A stretch of 64,000 bases of DNA from Cyanobium sp. Tous-M-B4. GTDB taxonomy: Bacteria; Cyanobacteriota; Cyanobacteriia; PCC-6307; Cyanobiaceae. Below are positions 35,195-44,109 of this stretch, one piece after another. Where the stretch lies: NCBI RefSeq assembly GCF_024345395.1, contig NZ_JAGQBA010000003.1, forward strand, positions 350,130 through 414,129, written 5' to 3'. The notes under the pieces are model-generated. The model had not been told where the DNA came from. It saw only the letters and a list, made by a program, of their open reading frames with translations, and searched no databases. Made by a program: the position numbers and the translations under genes. Positions within the stretch are counted from its first letter, which is position 1. Each line of letters opens with the position of its first letter.

Positions 35195-38100
35195 TCAGAC
35201 CGCCGCCTCCTGCACCTGGCTCTGATACAGCGCGTAGTACCACCCTTGACGGCGCATCAGCTCCCGATGGCTGCCGGCCTCCATCACAGCGCCCCGGTCC
35301 ATCAGCACGATCAGATCGGCCGGTTGCACCGTGGTCAGGCGGTGGGTGATGAAGAACACCGTACGGCCGCGGAACGCCTCGAGCAGATTCAGGCAGACCT
35401 GGCGCTCGGTACGGGCGTCGAGGGCACTGGTGGCCTCATCGAGGATCAGCAGGCGTGGGTTCTGCAGCACAGCCCGGGCCAGGGCCAGGCGCTGGCGCTG
35501 GCCACCGGAGAGCCCCGCACCCCGCTCTCCGACATCGGAGTTGTATCCCTTGGGCAACTCCATGATGAAATCGTGCGCACAGGCCATGCGAGCCGCGGCG
35601 ATCATCTCGTCGGCGCCGGCATCGGGCTTCACCAGCAGCAGGTTGTCGCGAATCGTGCCGTCGAAGAGCACACTGTCCTGCGGCACCACGCCGATCTGGC
35701 GGCGCAGCGAGTACAGCTCGAGCTTGGCAATGTCGAGCCCATCGATCAGCACCCTGCCCTTCGAGGGGCCATAGAAGCGGGGCAACAACTTGAGCAGCGT
35801 GCTCTTGCCGCTGCCCGAGCCCCCCACCAGGCCCACGAACGATCCGACGGGCACCTCCAGATTCACCCCCTCAAGAATCGGTGGCTGATCGGCGCCATAA
35901 CTGAACTCAATGCCCTCGAATCGCACATCTCCGCGCAGGGGAGGCATCGGAATGTTCAGAGCCTCCCGCTCGCTCTGTTCAGTGGGCCGATCCACCACAT
36001 CCGCCACCAACTGGATCGAGGCGGACGACTGCTCGAACTGCTGCCAGGTCTGTACCAAACGCACCAATGGCGCCGTGATGTAGCCACTGAGGATGCGGAA
36101 GGCGATGAAGCCACCAAAGCTGAGCTCGTTCTTCATGATCAGGTAGACCCCCACACCAGCAACGACGATGCCGTTGAGGCTGTTAATGAATTCAGCGACG
36201 TTGGTCAGCGCCTCACGGGTGATTTTCAGCTTGAAATCTTCACCGATGAAACTGGCGTACCGGTTCTGGAATTCCCAGCGGGTCTTCAGCTCAGCGTTCT
36301 GGGATTTGAGCGTCTGAATCCCGGTTATCGACTCATTCAGATAGGAAAATGTACGTACCGACTCCCCCAGCGATCGTTTGATCTGGCGGCGCACCAGCGG
36401 ATTGCTGATCACCGCCAGAGCGAGCATCAAGGGCAAGGTCGCTAGCGAAACCAGGGTCAGCGGCAGGCTGATCATCAGCAGCACCGCCAAATAGATGAAA
36501 CTGAAGCCAAAATCCACAAAGGTCGTGATGCTCTGTCCGACCAGGAATTCGCGCAAACGATCCAACTGGTTGAAGTAGAACATCACCTGGCCGACTGGCC
36601 GGCTGTCAAAGAACGACTGGGGCAACCTGACCAGGCGGTCAAGAATGATGCTTTTGGTGGCCTGATCAATCCGGTTAGCCACATCTGTGAAGATGTAGCT
36701 GCGCAATGTCTTGAACACGCCGGTCACAATCGCCGCGATCAGCATCAGTAGGGCCAGGGTGATCAGCGCCCCGAGGCTGTTCTGACGCACCACTTGGTCG
36801 ATCATCACCTGCAGGCCGAGCGGTGCCACTAGCTGCAGCAGGTTGACCATGCAGGAAAGGGCCAGCACATCGATCAGCGCGCGCCGATGCTCCCGAAGGA
36901 ACGGTGCATACCAGCTCCAGCCGAAACGCTCCTCTTTGGCATCGGGCTTGCGCTGGAGGAGCAGCAGCTGAACCAGGCCAGCCTGGCCGTCCTGCAACTG
37001 GGCCGCCGGCACGAGCACGGGACCCAGTTCCGGCTCCAGGAGCCGCAGCCGGCCATCGGCCTCGACCCCATCCAGCAAGGCGAAGTGGCCCTGGCGGTAC
37101 AGCACCGCCGGAGTGATGGCACGCCCCAATCGATCGTAAGGAAGCTCCGTCAGCACGACTCGCAGGCCGAGGCTGTCGAGGATCTGCCCCAGATTCACCA
37201 GATGGAGCTGGCTCTGACGCTCCAGCACCGCCTGGATCTGATCGCGCAGGGCATCGCGATTCAAAGGCAGGCCGAAGTAGCGGGCCAGCGCCACCACCAG
37301 CGCCATGGGCACATCCCTGGGACCGCTGGCGCGCGGCAATCGCAGCTCCCCCGGCCCTGGAGCCCTTGCCGCAGGCTCTTGGGGCGACATTGCATACGCC
37401 CCCTCCGATAGCCCGCTCGCAGCAGGCCCGGTCATCCCATCCCCGGTATCCACGATCACGGCATGGGATTCGACCGTGGCATGGGCCATCGCTTCGTACT
37501 GTTCCGGGAGCTCCAGCTCCGGTTGGCCAATCACCAGTGAGGGTGAGTCCCCAACCGCAGCCCCCAGCTGATCGAGATCGGGAGGCAAACCAATCACCCT
37601 CAGCCAGGCGCTGCCGGAGGGTGGGGAGGGCGCCGCCTGGCTCGAAGACCAGGGCTGCGCCAGGCTGCCACCCCTACTCACGTACCAGCGCAGATCGGGG
37701 GACAGATCGGTCGGTTGCCCTGCCCCAGGCAGCAGACTCCGCACCCGCGCGCATTCGCGGATCGCTGGCCAGGATTGAAGCGCAGGCAGCCAGTGGGGCT
37801 CTTGGCGATGCAGGGCATCCAGCAGCCTGTACAGCTCCGCTGCCGGCAAGGCGATCCCGAACCACTGCCGCATGGTCTCGTGGGTATCGAGCAGGTTGCG
37901 GAACGCGGTCGCGGGCAGCAGCAACAGTTCCACCTCGGAGGAAGCCCGCAACTCTTCACAGGGTTCGTCGCGCACCAGGCCGCACCAGCCGGCAAGCGCG
38001 CCTGGCTGGAGCTGGTCGATCGTGCGCAGCTCCTCACTGATGGGATCGCTGGCCAGCGAGCGCAGCGTGCCCGAGCGCAGCAGCAGCAGTCCCTCCGGCA

Positions 38101-38290
38101 TCACATCAGCACGGAGCACCATCTGCCCCAGCCGATAGCGCCTGAATTCCAGCAGTGGCTCCAGGGCCGCAGCAGTCTCGGGGGGCAATCGGTCGAAGGG
38201 CCGGAAGCCGCGCAGCAGCAGTCCGGGTTCCAGGCCAGCGTCATGGACAGGGTTCTGGGCTGGTTCAACCGAATCGGGAGCCGAGGTCAT
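35195..38290 (-). CDS. ABC exporter with cyclic-nucleotide-binding and C39-like domains (type I secretion)
   Basis: The 1031-aa protein should drive export of the substrate of this locus. A cyclic-nucleotide-binding-like domain spans about 30-145. A C39-like domain spans about 323-445: the catalytic-Cys position is Val327 (DVPMAL), while His402 (GHFALLDG) is kept, so proteolysis is unlikely and substrate docking more likely. Six membrane helices follow (about 475-745), then the nucleotide-binding domain with GGSGSGKST at 823, LSGGQRQR at 927 and LLILDEATSALD at 947. It runs directly into the HlyD gene (2-base gap) and lies 29 bases after the PPIase. Confidence 0.93.
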   Translation of the reverse strand: MTSAPDSVEPAQNPVHDAGLEPGLLLRGFRPFDRLPPETAAALEPLLEFRRYRLGQMVLRADVMPEGLLLLRSGTLRSLASDPISEELRTIDQLQPGALAGWCGLVRDEPCEELRASSEVELLLLPATAFRNLLDTHETMRQWFGIALPAAELYRLLDALHRQEPHWLPALQSWPAIRECARVRSLLPGAGQPTDLSPDLRWYVSRGGSLAQPWSSSQAAPSPPSGSAWLRVIGLPPDLDQLGAAVGDSPSLVIGQPELELPEQYEAMAHATVESHAVIVDTGDGMTGPAASGLSEGAYAMSPQEPAARAPGPGELRLPRASGPRDVPMALVVALARYFGLPLNRDALRDQIQAVLERQSQLHLVNLGQILDSLGLRVVLTELPYDRLGRAITPAVLYRQGHFALLDGVEADGRLRLLEPELGPVLVPAAQLQDGQAGLVQLLLLQRKPDAKEERFGWSWYAPFLREHRRALIDVLALSCMVNLLQLVAPLGLQVMIDQVVRQNSLGALITLALLMLIAAIVTGVFKTLRSYIFTDVANRIDQATKSIILDRLVRLPQSFFDSRPVGQVMFYFNQLDRLREFLVGQSITTFVDFGFSFIYLAVLLMISLPLTLVSLATLPLMLALAVISNPLVRRQIKRSLGESVRTFSYLNESITGIQTLKSQNAELKTRWEFQNRYASFIGEDFKLKITREALTNVAEFINSLNGIVVAGVGVYLIMKNELSFGGFIAFRILSGYITAPLVRLVQTWQQFEQSSASIQLVADVVDRPTEQSEREALNIPMPPLRGDVRFEGIEFSYGADQPPILEGVNLEVPVGSFVGLVGGSGSGKSTLLKLLPRFYGPSKGRVLIDGLDIAKLELYSLRRQIGVVPQDSVLFDGTIRDNLLLVKPDAGADEMIAAARMACAHDFIMELPKGYNSDVGERGAGLSGGQRQRLALARAVLQNPRLLILDEATSALDARTERQVCLNLLEAFRGRTVFFITHRLTTVQPADLIVLMDRGAVMEAGSHRELMRRQGWYYALYQSQVQEAAV

Positions 38291-38319
38291 GAATAGGTCA
38301 TGAAAACGTCATGGAGAGG

Positions 38320-39117
38320 TCAGGCGGGGGATGGGGGTTGCGGCACTGGCGGCAGCTCCGCTCCCTCCAACAAGCGATCGACCCTCTCTTTGACCCAAAG
38401 GTCGAAGAGCTCTATCACCATCCTGCTGACCATGGACGGATCCAGCTGCACAGGTAACCGCTGTTCCAGCCGAATCAGCAGCCAGGAGTCCGCCAGCTGG
38501 AACGGCGGCCAGATCTGCCCAGGGGTGCCGACGCGTAGCCGTCTGACCAATTCAGGGTGACCAGCACTAACCGCCACCGGTCCGATCAGGCCCTTGGTGG
38601 CCTTCTCGGAACCTTCTGAAAAAGCTTCCACCAAGGCCGCGAAATCGGCGCCATCGTCGCGGAGGCGGAAATGGAGCTCCTGGGCCAGATCGGCATCACT
38701 AACCCGCAGCAGCGAGTAAGTGACACGATCCAGATCGGACTTGCGTTCCAGAAAGCGGATCTCCGCCTCACCACTGAAGCGCCACTCGCGCCAGCGACGC
38801 AACTTCGCCTGCAGGGTGACGCAAGCGCGCAGATCGTCAAAGCTCCAGCCGCGGCTCTCCAGCCAGGCCACCAGTGCCTCCTCACCCTCCACGCCCTCCG
38901 GCTCGAGGGCAGCCCGGATCAGGGGGTGTTCCTCCTCTGCGGTCAACGGCACCGTGGCCGCCACGCTCTCGTGTACCACGGCCTCCGCAAGCAGCCGGGC
39001 TAGTCCATGGCGTTGCAGCAGTCTGTTGGTGTGCTCAACGGTGAGCAGGGGCCGTCCGGCCGCCAACGCAATCCTGGCCTCGAGCGGCACGCCGCTGAGC
39101 TGCTCAGGTTCGATCAC
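38320..39117 (-). CDS. Parvulin-like peptidyl-prolyl isomerase of the secretion operon
   Basis: The 265-aa protein has an N-terminal helical region (about 10-115) resembling SurA/NifM-type chaperone helices and a parvulin-like domain (about 130-225) with RVTYSLLRVSDADLAQELHFRL, FAALVEAFSEGS and a KGLIGPV turn. Such proteins sit beside C39-type exporters in cyanobacteria. It has no signal peptide, so it may act on the substrate in the cytoplasm before export. The GTG at 39117 overlaps the stop of the glycosyltransferase as GTGA. Confidence 0.75.
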   Translation of the reverse strand: MIEPEQLSGVPLEARIALAAGRPLLTVEHTNRLLQRHGLARLLAEAVVHESVAATVPLTAEEEHPLIRAALEPEGVEGEEALVAWLESRGWSFDDLRACVTLQAKLRRWREWRFSGEAEIRFLERKSDLDRVTYSLLRVSDADLAQELHFRLRDDGADFAALVEAFSEGSEKATKGLIGPVAVSAGHPELVRRLRVGTPGQIWPPFQLADSWLLIRLEQRLPVQLDPSMVSRMVIELFDLWVKERVDRLLEGAELPPVPQPPSPA

Positions 39118-41951
39118 GACCTCCCCTCCAGCACAGGCAGGTTCAGCTGTCGAAAGGCGGCTGCCATCCGCGCCAGACCGCGGGAACGGCTGTAGCGGCT
39201 ACGGGCATGGGCCAGTCCCGCAGTGCTGATCGCCTGCCAGAGGTCGTCGTCCTCGAGCAACCGTCCCACCTGACGCAGCCAGTCCTCCGGCGCGTCCGCC
39301 AGCAGGAATTCGACCCCATCGCGCAGGCCGGTGGCCTCAGCCGCCATCGGGCTGAGCACCTGCGGCACGCCCCGGGCCAGCGCCCCCACCACCTTGCCTT
39401 TCAGGCCGGCTCCAGCCCGCAAGGGTGCGATGCAGATCCGGTGGCGGTCATACACCGTGGCCGTATCCGCCACCCAGCCCTCCACTACCACCCCAGGCTC
39501 GGCAGCCCAGGCCTGACGTTGCTCCTCGCTCATTCCGCTGCCATAGAGATGGAGACGAAGCCAGGAGTGATGCCGGAGCAGCAGCGGCCAAACCTTGGCG
39601 AGAAAAAACGCTACGGCATCCCGATTGGGGGGATGGCCATAGCTCCCCAGAAAGGCCAGGCCGCTCCGCCCTTGCAGCGGCGCAGCCTGCTCGATGGTCT
39701 CCACCACCCATGGAGCCAGGGCGGTGGCCGCCTGGCCGCGACTCTCTGCCTCGATCACGCTCTGCTCCACCTCGCTGTAAGTAAGCGTCAGATCGACAGC
39801 GGCGATCACATCGAGTTCCTGGCGACGGGTCTCCTCGACCCCCTCCAGGGCGAGCTGCAGCGCTTCTCCCTGAAGCGCCTCCGCCCGCAGCTGGCGGATC
39901 TCTCGCAAATAGTGGAGATCGGCATTGCAGAACAACAGGCGGGCCCGGGGCGCGCTCTGGCGAATCACCTCCAGCTGGTCGCGCACGGTGGTGTATCGCG
40001 TCAGATAAATCAGGTCGAATTCACCGCCACGCTCCCGCAGAAACTGCTCCACGGCGAGATAGAAGGGCGCGTGGATCGACTCGATTCCCCGTCGCTGCAG
40101 CTCCTCGCTGTAGCCCCCCAGCCAGACCAGGTTCGCCGGCAGAAACGTCACCTTCCAGCCCAGCCTCTGAACCAGGTCCATCTCCACGAGCGCGGCATGA
40201 CTGCCGGCGTCGCGATCGGGGCGCGGCGGCGCGTGATCGATAAACAGGGCACGGCCGACGATGCCGCGATCCTTAATTAGTTCCGCTTCTGGATGGCTGG
40301 GGTCCCCCGAGGGCAAAAAGGCCGTCGCCCATTTGCTCCGAAACACCGGGGCATGCTGGTGCTGGAAGCGCTTGATGCCGTGCTCGGCCTCCGCATCGGT
40401 GCCACAGCTGAGCCCCTCGTGATGAATCACCCGTGCCAGCGGGGCGTAACGCACCGTGAAGCCCGCCTCGCGCACCTTGAAGGCCAGATCGGTGTCTTCG
40501 TAGTAGGCCGGGCAAAACTCAGGGCTGAAACCGCCGATACGATCCCAGAGCTCACGGCGAATGGCCAGAGCGGCACCGCTGATGTAATCGACCTGACGGG
40601 CGTAGGCGACTTTCGGCTCGTAGGGGTTACCGCCGCGGCCGTAATTCCAGGGATCACCATTACCCCAGATGATGCCGCCAGCCTCCTGCAACCGTCCATC
40701 GGGGTAGACCAGCTGGGCACCACTTAGGCCCGTGTCAGGCCAGCGATCGAAGGGATCAAGCAGCTCCTCCAACCAGCGTGCGCACGGCTCAGTGTCGTTG
40801 TTGAGCAGCACGACGAACGTGCCCCGAGCGGCGGCGACTCCGCTGTGGCAGGCCTGATTGAAGCCGCGGCCAACCTCATGCCGCACGAACCGCAGACCTT
40901 GCACCTCCTGGGCGAGCACAGCGGCACTGTCCTCCGGACAGCCGTCGTCGACCAAAATCACCTCGAACGCCACGGTGGTGGGGGCGTAGCAGAGCGCCGC
41001 CAGGCAGCGTCGGGTCACCGGCAGACGCCCATGCACCGGCACCACAACCGAGACCAGCGGTGTCTCGCAGGTGGGCAAGGGCAACGGCGGAGCGAAGCAG
41101 GGCAGATCCAGAGGGCCGTACAGAAGTCGCTGCAGACGCGGTAAGTCCGCAGACAGAGGCCGCAGGCCGGCATCCGCCAGCTCCAGGGCGATCGCCAGAC
41201 AGCGGTGCCGCTCCCTCCCCATCGGCTCGAAGCCATAGGGCAGTGGCGGCTGACCGTGCTCCAGCAGCGCCGCCCAGGGCAGCAACAGAAAGGGGGTGTA
41301 CTCCAACCGCTCAGCCAGTGGTTCACCGCCCGCTAAGCGGAGCTGCAGGTGGTGAAGCCGGCCATCGCAGGCCGCGCCGGGCAAGAGGTGATGGATGCCC
41401 CCTTCCTCTGTCGCCGACAGCACCTCGAGCAGGCTGCCGTCCATCCACAACTCCACCGTCGCAGCAGCCGGAGCCCAGCCATGGATCCAGGATCCTTCCA
41501 TGGGGTGCAGGCCGTAGGGCCCACGCGGGCCCCGGTGGCAGAGGCCGAGAAACTGCTGGTAGCGATCCGGATCGAGCCGCAGCGGACTGCCGGGCAGCTC
41601 CTGCAGTTGTTGCTCGTGCCGCAAAAGGGCCCGCACCACCGTGCCCGTGCTCCGCTCCGGTGGCATCAGCACCAGTGGGCCGCGCAGTTCAAATCCGCAA
41701 AGCGGTAGGCCATCTACCGCCTGAAGATCCAGGCGCATCTGATCCGCCGAAACCAGCGCCAGGCGTTGCGCGGAGCCCGGAACCAGCAGGTCCTCAAGCC
41801 ACAGCTCCACTTCCATGGCTCGGCCATGGGCAGTGAGGGGCAGGTTGAACGCCCATCCCTGCAGCTGTCCATCGGGGCCGAAGCCATCGAAGCGCCCAGC
41901 CCAGTCACCTCTGATGCAGGCCTGAATGTGGGGGGGGAAGGTCTCGCTCAC
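39114..41951 (-). CDS. Large two-domain glycosyltransferase (GT2 plus GT4-like), first gene of secretion operon
   Basis: The roughly 945-aa protein has an N-terminal domain of unknown fold (to about 280), a GT2 domain and a C-terminal GT4-like domain. GT2 motifs are PLVSVVVPVHGRLPVTRRCL near 288, VILVDDGCPEDS, VVLLNNDTEPC and YISGAALAIRRELW; PAYYEDTDLAFKVREAG follows. The C-terminal domain has LAFLGSYGHPPNRDA near 775 and the APLRAGAGLKGKVVGALARG block typical of GT4. I use the GTG at 41951. A longer TTG start at 42032 is less likely. It overlaps the PPIase gene by 4 bases, so glycosylation and export are one transcript. Confidence 0.85.
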   Translation of the reverse strand: MSETFPPHIQACIRGDWAGRFDGFGPDGQLQGWAFNLPLTAHGRAMEVELWLEDLLVPGSAQRLALVSADQMRLDLQAVDGLPLCGFELRGPLVLMPPERSTGTVVRALLRHEQQLQELPGSPLRLDPDRYQQFLGLCHRGPRGPYGLHPMEGSWIHGWAPAAATVELWMDGSLLEVLSATEEGGIHHLLPGAACDGRLHHLQLRLAGGEPLAERLEYTPFLLLPWAALLEHGQPPLPYGFEPMGRERHRCLAIALELADAGLRPLSADLPRLQRLLYGPLDLPCFAPPLPLPTCETPLVSVVVPVHGRLPVTRRCLAALCYAPTTVAFEVILVDDGCPEDSAAVLAQEVQGLRFVRHEVGRGFNQACHSGVAAARGTFVVLLNNDTEPCARWLEELLDPFDRWPDTGLSGAQLVYPDGRLQEAGGIIWGNGDPWNYGRGGNPYEPKVAYARQVDYISGAALAIRRELWDRIGGFSPEFCPAYYEDTDLAFKVREAGFTVRYAPLARVIHHEGLSCGTDAEAEHGIKRFQHQHAPVFRSKWATAFLPSGDPSHPEAELIKDRGIVGRALFIDHAPPRPDRDAGSHAALVEMDLVQRLGWKVTFLPANLVWLGGYSEELQRRGIESIHAPFYLAVEQFLRERGGEFDLIYLTRYTTVRDQLEVIRQSAPRARLLFCNADLHYLREIRQLRAEALQGEALQLALEGVEETRRQELDVIAAVDLTLTYSEVEQSVIEAESRGQAATALAPWVVETIEQAAPLQGRSGLAFLGSYGHPPNRDAVAFFLAKVWPLLLRHHSWLRLHLYGSGMSEEQRQAWAAEPGVVVEGWVADTATVYDRHRICIAPLRAGAGLKGKVVGALARGVPQVLSPMAAEATGLRDGVEFLLADAPEDWLRQVGRLLEDDDLWQAISTAGLAHARSRYSRSRGLARMAAAFRQLNLPVLEGRS

Positions 41952-42045
41952 GGGGACTTCAGGACGCCATGTCCCGGGGCTTTCCAGGCTAGGGACCCTG
42001 CAAAGGCGCGAGAATCTCTCAAGACTGAACAAGGTGAACCGCTGG

Positions 42046-44040
42046 ATGCGGATGGGGAACCCACGGCTGCAGAACTTTGTCTGGGAAAGCCCTGAGGAAC
42101 GGCTCTGGCGGGAAGGGAAGGTTGCGGCCCTGTGCCTCGAGAAACTGCGTGAGGCGCGTGAGCAGGGTCAATGGAGCGAGGCTCTAGATCAGGCCACGGC
42201 CCTGATCGGCGCCGTCTCAGACCTTGCCCAGCTGGACCCCTCGGGCGCCGAGGCCTTCTGGAAGGAGACCGGCGCGGCTATCGCCGGCCTCACCGACGCC
42301 CTGCATCCACTGCTGGTCATCAACAGCGACACCCCCCTAGCCGAACCGAAGCGATCCGATCTCTGCTGGCAGCTCTGCACGCTGCTCGATCGATTGCTCA
42401 GCACGCCGGCCCAGCTGCCGCCAAGGCTGGCGGGCATGCACACCCACCTGTTGGTCTACGGCGGGATCTACTGGCGCAAGCGCCATAAGGCCAGTGGCGA
42501 GGGAATCGAGCGTGCGAACCATCTGTTCGGCCGTGCCGCCCATCGCCTCGATCCCGTCCCCCCCTGGTTGGTCCAGGCCTGCGAGGAGCTGGGCGTAAAC
42601 CCGATAGCCGATCCCGGCCCCGAACCGGCCGTGCCGCCGCCGGAGGAGCCACTACCCGCTGATCTGCCCGCTGAGGTAGGCGCAGGCGAACCGAAGCGCG
42701 AACCCAAACCGGCCGCGGCGGCCTGCGCACCCAGCAGGCTGTGGCCGCCGAGCCAGCTAGCTGTGGAGGTTGAGCAGTGGTTGCTAGACGCAGACCCCAA
42801 CCGGCCGGTACGCATCGGGCTGGCCTGCGTCCCCGGCGCCGCGATGCTCTGCCGGGAAGGCCCCCGGCTGGACCTCAACATCGCCGCACTCTTGGACGAT
42901 CCCTCGGGCGTCGCACCCGACCCCTGGCTCACGGCCATGCGCGATCCCGTGCAGCGGGCGCAGGCTGGGGGCTGGCTGCAGCAACTGGAGCTGCGGGAAC
43001 CGTTCTCGAGCCTCTATGAATCCCTTTGCCACCACTGGCGGCTGGGAGGAACGCTGCCGCTTCGGCAGCTCCAGCGGCTGCCCGCGGTGCTGGATGCCTG
43101 GCATCGTCTGCTGGGGCCAGGGCAGCTGCACGCCCGCCGGCAACCCAGCAGCCTGCTGAGTAACGCAGGCTGCGGCGGCGAGCCGGCAACCGGTCTGCAG
43201 GTGCGGCTCGATCCACTCGAGCTGGCCGTTCTCAGCGACTGCGATCCCAGCCGGCATCAGTCGCTCGATGAGGCCCGCTGTGCGATCGACTCGCTCCTGG
43301 CCCAGCTGCGCCGCAACCACCACAACAGCAACTTCTGGGGTGCAGCGGCTCCAGAGGCGCGCGAGCTGGAGCCCAATCCGCTCGAATCCCTGCGGCTGTT
43401 CCATCGTGATGCCGGGTTCTACGCCTCTACTGCCGCCGGTCCAGCCTGCCTGGAGCGCTGGCGTGAGGGCGCCCTGGCCAGCCTGCAGCGTGCCCATCTC
43501 TGGGCAGACGAACAGACTTTCAGCGCTCCGCCCCTGCTGCAGCTCATCCAGCTGCTGACGGAGCGCTCCGGCTACCTGCCGGTCCTCCAGCAGCGTCCGG
43601 CACTGCTGGAGCTACTGGAGCGCCTGGGAGGCCGCGAGGTGGTCTACGTAGGCTGGGACTGGGAGCCGGTGTTGGAGCAACACCGCAGCGGCCGCGCTTT
43701 CCGCCTGTTCAATGACCACAGCGTCGATCCCTACGGCCTGAGGGCCGTGGCCATGCCGGACAGTCGTCACCCGCGGCGGCCCCACACTGGTTTCTGCGAC
43801 AGCCTCGAGCGGCTGGTCTCGGCCGTTGAGCGAGAGCATGCGGCCCGGCCCATCGATTTGCTGTTGGTAGATGGAGGGGCCTATCGCCTGCCGCTGCTGG
43901 ATCTTGTCCAGAGGCGTCACAGCATTGCGGCAGTGGCCCCGGGTGCAGAGCTGGTGCAATTGTTCGGCCTCGATCGAGCCAACCTGGCGCGCTGGCGTCA
44001 GGAAAACCGCAACCCGGAGGCCTGGCGAGGCCTGTTCTGA
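42046..44040 (+). CDS. Large unrecognised protein divergent from the secretion operon
   Basis: The roughly 664-aa protein has a helical N-terminal part (to about 190, with LREAREQGQWSEALDQATALI resembling TPR-like helices), a Pro/Glu-rich linker (about 200-240) and a C-terminal domain of about 420 residues. Notable blocks are FHRDAGFYASTAAGPACLERW, the RRNHHNSNFWG segment and IDLLLVDGGAYRLPLLDL near the end. I do not recognise it. The divergent position, 94 bases from the large glycosyltransferase start, suggests a role in the same process. ATG 42046 has AAGGTG 10 bases upstream; ATG 42052 is the alternative. Confidence 0.65.
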   Translation: MRMGNPRLQNFVWESPEERLWREGKVAALCLEKLREAREQGQWSEALDQATALIGAVSDLAQLDPSGAEAFWKETGAAIAGLTDALHPLLVINSDTPLAEPKRSDLCWQLCTLLDRLLSTPAQLPPRLAGMHTHLLVYGGIYWRKRHKASGEGIERANHLFGRAAHRLDPVPPWLVQACEELGVNPIADPGPEPAVPPPEEPLPADLPAEVGAGEPKREPKPAAAACAPSRLWPPSQLAVEVEQWLLDADPNRPVRIGLACVPGAAMLCREGPRLDLNIAALLDDPSGVAPDPWLTAMRDPVQRAQAGGWLQQLELREPFSSLYESLCHHWRLGGTLPLRQLQRLPAVLDAWHRLLGPGQLHARRQPSSLLSNAGCGGEPATGLQVRLDPLELAVLSDCDPSRHQSLDEARCAIDSLLAQLRRNHHNSNFWGAAAPEARELEPNPLESLRLFHRDAGFYASTAAGPACLERWREGALASLQRAHLWADEQTFSAPPLLQLIQLLTERSGYLPVLQQRPALLELLERLGGREVVYVGWDWEPVLEQHRSGRAFRLFNDHSVDPYGLRAVAMPDSRHPRRPHTGFCDSLERLVSAVEREHAARPIDLLLVDGGAYRLPLLDLVQRRHSIAAVAPGAELVQLFGLDRANLARWRQENRNPEAWRGLF

Positions 44041-44109
44041 GGCCGACTAGAAACTGATATTCCTTCCGTGGGGCCTGTGGCACGATCGCCCCAGCACCGT
44101 CCAGGCTCC

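Noticed and set aside
35081..36445. Plus-strand ORF of 454 codons antisense to the ABC exporter
   Set aside because: It covers the nucleotide-binding domain in antisense and has no motif of its own.
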